From: DASUBV01 sp035763085
GTDB taxonomy: Bacteria > Actinomycetota > Actinomycetes > Streptosporangiales > Streptosporangiaceae
DNA length: 11,656 nt
NCBI GenBank assembly: GCA_035763085.1
Contig: DASUBV010000241.1
Coordinates: forward strand, 1-11,656
Direction of reading: 5' to 3'
Notes under the pieces: generated by a model
The model's input: only the letters and a program-made list of their open reading frames with translations
What the model was told of the DNA's origin: nothing
Database searches by the model: none
Program-made: the position numbers and the translations under genes
Part shown: positions 1-5,924 of the stretch, piece by piece
Layout of the letters: every line of letters starts with the position of its first letter
Numbering within the stretch: the first letter of the stretch is position 1

Positions 1-520
1 GCGCATTGGCCTGCGCCGTGCCGTCGGTCATCTCGATGATCAGCCCCCGGCTGCCGCGCGCGCCGGCCGTGCGCAGCATCAGCGGGATCGCTGCCCGGCA
101 GGTGATCAGGTGGGTGTGCACGCCCATCTGCAGCATCCGCAGCCCGCCGGCCCAGTCGTGCTCCCACAGCGGCTTCTCCCACTCGGCGTACCGGTCACCG
201 CCGAAGATGTCGTTGACCAGCACGTCGAGCCGGCCGTGATCGCGCTCAACGGACGCGACGAGCCCGGCCACGGCCGCCGGGTCCTCATGATTGACGACCA
301 GCGCGGAGCCGGTCCCGCCAGCGGCCTGGATCAGCTCGCCGGTCTCCTCGATGGTCTCGGGCCGGTCCAGCTCCGAGCGCCCCGATGCCCGGCTGCTGCG
401 GCCGGTGGCGTACACGAACAAGCCCGCCCGGGCGAGCTCGACGGCGATCGCCCGGCCCGCGCCGCGGGTAGCGCCCGCCACCAGGGCGACCCGGACGCCG
501 GCCTCCGTTCCTGTGCTCAT
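1..520 (-). CDS. SDR family oxidoreductase (DHRS1-like), 3' end beyond the window
   Basis: This is the N-terminal 173 residues of a short-chain dehydrogenase/reductase, an NAD(P)-dependent cytosolic enzyme. The gene runs off the left edge. The Rossmann nucleotide-binding motif GATRGAGR is at residues 16-23, after a beta strand (VALVA). The second structural motif reads VNDIFGG at 102-108 in place of the classical NNAG. The segment at 160-168 (LIIEMTDGT) stands where classical SDRs carry the catalytic serine, so that serine is not obvious. The YxxxK motif would lie beyond the edge. From memory, this pattern fits the DHRS1-like subgroup common in actinomycetes. The ATG at 518-520 is chosen because the Rossmann strand starts 10 residues later; no strong Shine-Dalgarno precedes it. 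It diverges from the SRPBCC gene at 632 across about 110 bp. The substrate is unknown. Confidence 0.85.
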   Translation of the reverse strand, partial: MSTGTEAGVRVALVAGATRGAGRAIAVELARAGLFVYATGRSSRASGRSELDRPETIEETGELIQAAGGTGSALVVNHEDPAAVAGLVASVERDHGRLDVLVNDIFGGDRYAEWEKPLWEHDWAGGLRMLQMGVHTHLITCRAAIPLMLRTAGARGSRGLIIEMTDGTAQANA

Positions 521-631
521 CTGGCCAGTACAGCACCTGGTTCCGCCCGGTCGCTTGATCAGGCTTGCGGTCTCCTCCCGGTACCCGGGCCGCGCTGGCC
601 GGCCTGGTCCTGCACGCTGGCGGCGCTTACC

Positions 632-1087
632 ATGCCGAGAATGCGGTTCGAGGCCTCCGTCCAGGTCGCGGCGCGCCCGGCAGACGTCTTCGCGGTGCTC
701 GGCGACTACCGGCAGGACCCGCGCTGGCGCCGGGGCGTGGTCACCATGCGACCGGACCCGCCGGGGCCGGCCCGGCCCGGCACGACGACCGACGAGGTCA
801 TCCGGTTCCTGGGCATCACCACCCGCACTCCAGGCCAGGTGACGGCCGTCACCGACGGCGAGCTGCTGGCCTGGCGGGCGGCGGGAGCGCGCCTGGCCGC
901 CTCCGGCACCCGGCGCGTCGAGCCCGCCCCGGGCGGCAGCCGGGTGACGGTGGCGACCGAGCTGCGCCTGCGCGGCCCGTGGCGGGCCATGGAACCGCTG
1001 CTCGCGCTGGTCTACAAGAGCCAGCTGCGAGGCGACCTGGCCCGGCTCAGGGCCCTGGCGGAAAGCCGCGCGGTGCCGGGGCGGTGA
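632..1087 (+). CDS. SRPBCC family (START-like, polyketide cyclase/dehydrase type) protein
   Basis: This is a 151-residue protein with the pattern of the SRPBCC/START-like helix-grip fold. It opens with strand RFEASVQV (5-12), then the helix-containing PADVFAVLGDYRQDPRWRRGV (17-36, where such proteins usually have W near the start of the ligand cavity). Alternating strands end in RVTVATELRLRG (104-115), followed by a long C-terminal helix (EPLLALVYKSQLRGDLARLRAL). Family members bind hydrophobic ligands or act as cyclases or aromatase-like proteins; no specific ligand can be inferred here. The frame is open much further upstream, but the fold begins at the ATG at 632 (an internal ATG at 641 is also possible). 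No clear Shine-Dalgarno is present, so translation may be leaderless. Its last 41 bp overlap the 3' end of the convergent GNAT gene. Confidence 0.8.
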   Translation: MPRMRFEASVQVAARPADVFAVLGDYRQDPRWRRGVVTMRPDPPGPARPGTTTDEVIRFLGITTRTPGQVTAVTDGELLAWRAAGARLAASGTRRVEPAPGGSRVTVATELRLRGPWRAMEPLLALVYKSQLRGDLARLRALAESRAVPGR

Positions 1088-1619
1088 GCTGACTCCAGCG
1101 GCTGGCCAGCAGGCCGAACAGCAGGTCGTCGGTCCACTCGCCCTTGATCCAGGTGAACTCCGGCCGCCGCCCTTCCTGCCGGAAGCCCACCCGTTCCAGG
1201 AGCCGGGCGGAGCGGCGGTTACGGGCGTCGCACTCGGCCGAGACGCGGTGCAGGCCGCGCCGGGCGAACAGGTCCTGCAGCACGGCGCGCACGGCCTCGG
1301 TGGCATAGCCCTGGCCCTGCCACTGCGGGGCCAGGGTGAACCCCAGCTCAGCCTGCCGCCGGTTCTCGTGCAGGTTCACGCCGACATCCCCGGCCAGGCC
1401 GCCGCCGGCCCTGACCTCGACCGCGTACTGGAACCAGCCCGGCTGGCCGGGATCCCCGTCGGCGAGCTCGCGGACCAGGGCCGCTGCCTGCGCCGCGGGC
1501 ACCGGGGCCGTCCAGCTCTGGTACCGGGCAACCGCCGGGTCAGAGCGGTAGGCGGCAAAGGCCGCGGTGTCCCCGGGCTGAAAGCGCCGGAGCAGCAGCC
1601 GGGGAGTCTCCAGGATCAT
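1047..1619 (-). CDS. GNAT family N-acetyltransferase (RimJ/RimL-like)
   Basis: This 190-residue protein has the layout of the RimJ/RimL-type Acetyltransf_3 group. The opening ETPRLLLRRFQPGD (4-17) is typical. The acetyl-CoA pyrophosphate-binding motif is QGQGYA at 101-106, after ELGFTLAPQW. It is followed by the helix TEAVRAVLQDLF, the strand HRVSAECDARN (124-134) and SARLLERVGFRQEG (137-150). The protein transfers an acetyl group from acetyl-CoA to an amine of a protein or small molecule; the acceptor cannot be told. The last 15 residues are Pro-rich and probably disordered, and their coding sequence is the part that overlaps the SRPBCC gene tail-to-tail. The ATG at 1617-1619 fits the family start. 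The Shine-Dalgarno is weak. It diverges from the glycosidase operon. Confidence 0.9.
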   Translation of the reverse strand: MILETPRLLLRRFQPGDTAAFAAYRSDPAVARYQSWTAPVPAAQAAALVRELADGDPGQPGWFQYAVEVRAGGGLAGDVGVNLHENRRQAELGFTLAPQWQGQGYATEAVRAVLQDLFARRGLHRVSAECDARNRRSARLLERVGFRQEGRRPEFTWIKGEWTDDLLFGLLASRWSQLTAPAPRGFPPGP

Positions 1620-1730
1620 CCGCGCAGCATCTCATTCGCCTTGCCCGGGGGCCATGGCGGCCACCTGCGCCAGGCGGCTGGCAGGCCGCCGGCCGCACCG
1701 GGCCGGGAAGGACTCCCGGCTTAGTGACCC

Positions 1731-1758
1731 TTGACAGGAAATCATCGGATGTTAGCGT
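1731..1758 (+). promoter_or_regulatory. Predicted vegetative-type promoter of the glycosidase operon
   Basis: A perfect TTGACA (-35) at 1731-1736 is followed after 16 nt by TAGCGT at 1753-1758. That matches the TAG(G/C)(G/C)T form of -10 box frequent in Streptomyces housekeeping promoters. It points to the GH27 gene, with an expected transcription start near 1765 and a leader of about 50 nt. The AT-richer composition of this stretch stands out from the surroundings. It is inferred from sequence only. Confidence 0.6.
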
Positions 1759-1765
1759 TCCTTGG

Positions 1766-1782
1766 TGGCAGCGAGACTGCCA
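1766..1782. promoter_or_regulatory. Inverted repeat at the predicted transcription start: candidate operator
   Basis: TGGCAG (1766-1771) and CTGCCA (1777-1782) form a perfect 6-bp inverted repeat with a 5-nt spacer. It sits just downstream of the predicted -10 box, where a repressor would block initiation, and could alternatively form a small 5'-leader hairpin. The sugar-responsive regulator is not encoded in the window, so the binding protein is unknown. Confidence 0.4.
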
Positions 1783-1816
1783 TAAAGCTGGCGAATAACG
1801 GTAAAGAGGTCGCGGC

Positions 1817-3226
1817 ATGAGCACGAGACATCCGAGGTCTGCGTTTCGCTGGCCGTCACTACTTCCGGTCCTGGTCGCGCTGCTGATCGCCGCGGGCCTG
1901 GCCGCCCTGGCACCGGGATCGGCCCTGGCGCAGAGCGCACCGGCCCGGACCGGGCCGGCACAGGCCCCGGCGGCGCACGCCCTTGTCGGTGCCCGGCCCT
2001 ACCTGGGCTGGACGAGCTGGGACACCTTCCGGTGCAACATCAGCGCCAGCCTGATCGAGCAGCAGGCCCTGCTCATGCACCGCTACCTGCAGCCGTACGG
2101 GTACCGCTACGTCAACATCGACTCCGACTGCGGCAACTTCGCCGTCAACTCCGACGGCTACTTCGTGTACAACCCGGCCCAGTTCCCCGGCGGCATCGCC
2201 CCGGTGGCCGCGTACGTGCACCACCTGGGCCTGAAGCTGGGCGTCTACGGCGTCCCCGGCATCCCCATCCAGGCCGTGCAGGAGAACACGCCGATCGCCG
2301 GCACCCCCTATCACGCGCAGGACATCATCTACGGGACCACCGTCTACGGGAACCACTTCCAGAACACCTACAAGATCGACTACTCCCGGCCCGGCGCGCA
2401 GGCCTACATCGACGGCTGGGCCCGCTACCTGGCCAGCCAGGGCGCCGACTACCTCAAGCTCGACGGCGTGGCCCCCGGCTCGGGCGTGGCGGGTTACAAC
2501 ACGATGGCCGACGTCCAGGCCTGGTCCGCGGCCCTGCGCCAGACCGGCCGGCCGATCTGGCTGGAGATCTCCTCGATCATCGACCCGGCCTACGCCAGCT
2601 TCTGGCAGCAGTACGCCAACGGCTGGCGGGCCGACGGTGACATCGACTGCTACAGCAAGTGCCCGGGCGTGCTCACCGACTGGGCCAAGGTGGCCGCGCG
2701 GTTCTCCGATGCCGTGCCCTGGGCTCCCTACACGGGCCCCGGCGGCTGGACCGACCTGGACTCCGTGCTGGTCGGCAACAGCGCCACCGACGGGCTCACC
2801 GCGACGGAGAGCCAGACGATGATGACGCTGTGGGCGATCGCCCGGTCGCCGATCTATACCGGGGACGACCTGTCGGCGCTGACCCCGGCCGGGCTGTCGC
2901 TGCTGACCAACCGGGGCATGCTGGCGATCGACCAGGCCGGCCTGCCGGGCGGGACACCGGTGCAGGCCGGCGGGCAGCAGCAGGTCTGGCACGCGGCCAT
3001 GCCGGGCGGCACGGTGGCGGTGGCCCTGTTCAACCTGGGCAGCTCGGCCGCGCCGGTCAGCGCGAGCTGGTCCGACATCGGGGTCTGCGGGCCGGCCAGC
3101 GTGCAGGACGTGTGGGCCAACCAGGAACTGGGTCAGTTCGCCAGCGGCTTCACGGCCACCATCCCGCCGCACGGATCGCGGCTGCTGCTCGTCCGGCCCG
3201 ACGACCAGGGGAGCTCATGTCAGTGA
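1817..3226 (+). CDS. Secreted GH27 glycoside hydrolase (alpha-galactosidase / beta-L-arabinopyranosidase type)
   Basis: This 469-residue exported retaining glycosidase would remove terminal alpha-galactosyl or beta-L-arabinopyranosyl residues outside the cell. A Sec signal peptide (hydrophobic 14-31) has a likely cleavage after SALA at residue 38. The (beta/alpha)8 barrel starts at GWTSWDTFRC (64-73). By eye alignment to human alpha-galactosidase A, the nucleophile is D216 in DYLKLDG and the acid/base is D275 in WRADGDI (270-276). E250, R271 and D315 (GWTDLDS) also match pocket residues. A C-terminal beta-sandwich follows from about 380. Odd points: the usual IDDCW reads IDSDCG, the conserved disulfide Cys after the nucleophile is Val217 with its partner also missing, CEW reads LEI, and the pocket Met reads Ser316. 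AAAGAGG at 1803-1809 is a good Shine-Dalgarno for ATG 1817. It is the first gene of a three-hydrolase operon. Family is secure; substrate is not. Confidence 0.9.
   Translation: MSTRHPRSAFRWPSLLPVLVALLIAAGLAALAPGSALAQSAPARTGPAQAPAAHALVGARPYLGWTSWDTFRCNISASLIEQQALLMHRYLQPYGYRYVNIDSDCGNFAVNSDGYFVYNPAQFPGGIAPVAAYVHHLGLKLGVYGVPGIPIQAVQENTPIAGTPYHAQDIIYGTTVYGNHFQNTYKIDYSRPGAQAYIDGWARYLASQGADYLKLDGVAPGSGVAGYNTMADVQAWSAALRQTGRPIWLEISSIIDPAYASFWQQYANGWRADGDIDCYSKCPGVLTDWAKVAARFSDAVPWAPYTGPGGWTDLDSVLVGNSATDGLTATESQTMMTLWAIARSPIYTGDDLSALTPAGLSLLTNRGMLAIDQAGLPGGTPVQAGGQQQVWHAAMPGGTVAVALFNLGSSAAPVSASWSDIGVCGPASVQDVWANQELGQFASGFTATIPPHGSRLLLVRPDDQGSSCQ
3207..3213 (+). promoter_or_regulatory. Shine-Dalgarno AGGGGAG serving the GH3 start, inside the GH27 gene
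   Basis: AGGGGAG lies within the last codons of the GH27 gene. It is 3 nt from ATG 3217 but 9 nt from the in-frame GTG 3223, and the GTG overlaps the GH27 stop codon as GTGA. The spacing therefore favours GTG 3223 as much as ATG 3217; the two starts differ by only two residues. Either way, the arrangement implies translational coupling of GH3 to GH27. Confidence 0.6.
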
Positions 3227-5922
3227 AGGCCACGCCGTCGAGGTACCGTCGGCCGAGGTCTGTGTCACGGAGATGGCGGCGGCGGGCTTTAACGGCCATC
3301 GCCCTGGCCGGCGCGGCGGTGGCGGCCGCGGCCGGGCTGACGGTCGCCCCGGCCGCGGTCGCCCGCACGGTCACCCCGGCGTTAGCTGCCCGCGCGGTCG
3401 CCCCGGTCGCGGCCGCCCGTGCGGCGGCCCCGGCGGCGGCCGCGACCTGCGAGGGGCAGCCCGCCCCATGGATGAACCGGCAGCTACCGCCCGGCCAGCG
3501 GGCCCGGCTGCTAGTCAGCGCCATGACCCTGGATCAGGAAGTCCAGATGACCGCCTCGGTCTCCACGGCGACCGAGAGCCGGGAGGTGCCCGCCATCCCG
3601 GCGCTGTGCATCCCCGCCCTGCTGCTCACCAACGGATCGGCCGGGATCAGCACCGGCGGCCCGGTCCAGGAGCCGGCCACCGCGCTGCCCGCTCCTATCT
3701 CCCTGGCGTCGACCTGGAGTCCGGCCGCCGCCAGCCAGTACGGGCAGGTGGAAGGCACCGAGGCGCTGGACCAGGGCCGTAACGATGTGGAGGGCCCGGA
3801 CATCAACATCGCCCGGGTGCCCGTCAACGGGCGCACGTTCGAGGCCTACGGCGAGGATCCGTACCTGGCCGGCCAGATCGCCGCCGGCGACGTCACCGGG
3901 ATCCAGTCCCGCGGGGTCATCGCCACCGTCAAGCACTACGCCGCCAACAACCAGGAGACCAGCCGTACCACCATCAACGAGCTGATCGACCAGCGGACCC
4001 TGCACGAGATCTACCTGCCCGCCTTCCAGGCCGCGGTCCAGGCCGGCGTGGGCTCGGTCATGTGCGCGAAGAACCTGGTCAACGGCACCCATGCCTGCGA
4101 CAGCGCCGACCTGATCGGGGTGCTGGAAAAGGACTGGCACTTCCCCGGCTTCGTGGTGTCGGACTTCAGTTCCATCCACGACACCGTGCAGGCGGCCGAT
4201 GCCGGGACCAGCCTGGAGCTGCCCAGCGCCAGCTACTTCGGGTCGGCCCTGGCCGCCGCGGTGCAGGCCGGGCAGGTCAGCAAGGCCACGGTGGACGACA
4301 TGGTCGAGCGGATCTTCTTCACCATGTTCCGCCTGGGCCTGTTCGACCGGCCCGCGCCCATCCCGGCGCCTATCCCGGCGGGCAGTGACGCGGCGGCCGC
4401 CCGGTCGCTGGCCGAGGCCGGCACCGTCCTGCTCAAGAATGACTCGGCCGCGCTGCCGCTGGACCCGGGCCGGCTGCAGTCGATCGCGCTGATCGGCCCG
4501 GAGGCGGGCACCGCCTCGACGGGCGGCGCGGGCAGCCCCAAGGTGGCCCCGATCCGGACTGTGAGCCCGCTGCAAGCCATCGGCGCCGCGGCCGCCCGCC
4601 ACCACATCGCAGTTAACTTCGCGGGTGCACCACCGGTGAACCTGGGACCGGACGCTATTCCCTCCTACGCCCTGACGCCGGCGGGCGGCACGCCCGGCCA
4701 GCACGGCCTCCTGGCCCAGTATTTTGATAACAGCAACTGGCAGGGCACGCCGGCCGTGTCGCGGGTGGAGCCCTACATCGACGAGAACGCGCTGCCGCCC
4801 GCCGGCGTCAACTCGGGCCAGACCTACTCGGTCCGCTGGACCGGGACCCTCACCCCGACCGTGTCCGGCCCGTACACGCTGAGCGTGACCACGCACTCGG
4901 CCAGCACGCTCTACCTCAGCGGGCAGAAGCTGGCCAGTGACGGCGGGAGCTTCCCGGCGCAGACCGCGGGCCAGACGGTCAGCCTGACGGCGGGAACGCC
5001 CTACGCCATCCGGGTCGACTACCGGACCAGCGGGATGGCGGTGGCCGAGCTCAGCTGGCAGCCGCCGGCCGGTGCCGGCAACCCGCTGATCGACCAGGCC
5101 GTCAGCGCCGCGAAGGCCAGCGACGTGGCCGTGGTCTTCGCCGGCGACCAGGAGAGCGAGGGCGTCGACCGGCCGGACCTGTCGCTGCCCGGCTTCCAGG
5201 ACCAGCTGATCGAGGCCGTGGCCCGGGCCAACCCGCGCACCATCGTGGTGCTGAACACCGGCGGCCCGGTGCTGATGCCCTGGCTCAGCCAGGTCCCGGC
5301 CGTGCTCGAGGCCTGGTACCCGGGTGAGGAGGACGGCAGCGCCATCGCCGCCATGCTGTTCGGCGACGCCGATCCCGCCGGGAAGCTGCCCATCACCTTC
5401 CCGGCCTCCGGCAGCGCCGTCCCCGCCAGTACGCCCGCCCAGTATCCGGGGATCGACGGCACCGCCGTGTACAGCGAGGGCCTGGACGTGGGCTACCGCT
5501 ATGACGACGCCGCGGGCATCACGCCGCTGTTCCCGTTCGGGTACGGGCTGTCCTACACGACCTTCGGCTTCTCGCACCTGGCCGTGGCCGGCCCGGCCGG
5601 GCCGGGCGGCACGGTCCGGGTGGACGCTCAGGTCACCAACACCGGCCAGCGGGCCGGGACCGAGGTGGCCCAGCTGTACATCGGTGACCCGGCAGCCGCA
5701 GGGGAGCCGCCGCGACAGCTGCGCGGCTTCCAGCGGGTGACGCTGCAGCCCGGCCAGCATCAGGTGGTGCACTTCACCCTGCCGGCCAGCGCGCTGGCCT
5801 ACTGGGACACCGCCAGCCAGGGCTGGGCCACCGCGCCCGGCACCTACCAGGTCTATGTCGGCGACTCCTCGGCGCTCGCCGGCCTGCCGCTCCAGGGTGA
5901 GTTCTCCCTGGGAGAGGGGTAA
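3217..5922 (+). CDS. Secreted GH3 beta-glycosidase with inserted PA14 domain
   Basis: This 901-residue retaining beta-glycosidase (beta-glucosidase/beta-xylosidase class) acts on exposed beta-linked sugars outside the cell. An Arg-rich N-terminus with SRRWRRRAL (18-25, weakly Tat-like) leads into a hydrophobic stretch (24-48) and an Ala/Pro/Arg-rich linker to about 77. The GH3 N-domain (about 85-380) has FEAYGEDP (208-215), KHYAANNQE (239-247) and the nucleophile D316 in GFVVSDF. The GH3 C-domain begins near 400 and is interrupted by a PA14 domain at about 495-618 (GLLAQYFDN, WTGTLTPTVSGPYTLSV). It resumes to about 730 with acid/base E648 in QESEGVDR. A fibronectin-III-like domain ends the protein (about 797-895, ending PGTYQVYVGDSS). 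PA14 insertion is known to shape the active site of GH3 beta-glucosidases. The usual MCSYN reads MCAKN (282-286). Residues 25 and 56 use TTA. ATG 3217 overlaps the GH27 gene by 10 bp; a longer open frame upstream lies in GH27 coding sequence and is not the gene start. Confidence 0.92.
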   Translation: MSVKATPSRYRRPRSVSRRWRRRALTAIALAGAAVAAAAGLTVAPAAVARTVTPALAARAVAPVAAARAAAPAAAATCEGQPAPWMNRQLPPGQRARLLVSAMTLDQEVQMTASVSTATESREVPAIPALCIPALLLTNGSAGISTGGPVQEPATALPAPISLASTWSPAAASQYGQVEGTEALDQGRNDVEGPDINIARVPVNGRTFEAYGEDPYLAGQIAAGDVTGIQSRGVIATVKHYAANNQETSRTTINELIDQRTLHEIYLPAFQAAVQAGVGSVMCAKNLVNGTHACDSADLIGVLEKDWHFPGFVVSDFSSIHDTVQAADAGTSLELPSASYFGSALAAAVQAGQVSKATVDDMVERIFFTMFRLGLFDRPAPIPAPIPAGSDAAAARSLAEAGTVLLKNDSAALPLDPGRLQSIALIGPEAGTASTGGAGSPKVAPIRTVSPLQAIGAAAARHHIAVNFAGAPPVNLGPDAIPSYALTPAGGTPGQHGLLAQYFDNSNWQGTPAVSRVEPYIDENALPPAGVNSGQTYSVRWTGTLTPTVSGPYTLSVTTHSASTLYLSGQKLASDGGSFPAQTAGQTVSLTAGTPYAIRVDYRTSGMAVAELSWQPPAGAGNPLIDQAVSAAKASDVAVVFAGDQESEGVDRPDLSLPGFQDQLIEAVARANPRTIVVLNTGGPVLMPWLSQVPAVLEAWYPGEEDGSAIAAMLFGDADPAGKLPITFPASGSAVPASTPAQYPGIDGTAVYSEGLDVGYRYDDAAGITPLFPFGYGLSYTTFGFSHLAVAGPAGPGGTVRVDAQVTNTGQRAGTEVAQLYIGDPAAAGEPPRQLRGFQRVTLQPGQHQVVHFTLPASALAYWDTASQGWATAPGTYQVYVGDSSALAGLPLQGEFSLGEG

Positions 5923-5924
5923 CC

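Noticed and set aside
110..631. Upstream extension of the SRPBCC reading frame
   Set aside because: It overlaps the antisense SDR gene and encodes no SRPBCC sequence; the fold starts at 632.
1750..1757. TGTTAGCG as a LacI-family operator
   Set aside because: It resembles one half of a TGTTAGC-GCTAACA site, but the right half (GTTCCTTG) does not match, so only the later inverted repeat was kept.
1859..3172. Long open frame on the minus strand opposite the GH27 gene
   Set aside because: It is a mirror of GC-rich codon bias; the product is an Arg/Gly/Val-rich low-complexity sequence with no family motif, while the plus strand has full GH27 motifs.
2659..3216. Upstream extension of the GH3 reading frame into the GH27 gene
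   Set aside because: This part encodes frame-shifted GH27 codons of low complexity; a signal-bearing start with Shine-Dalgarno exists at 3217/3223.
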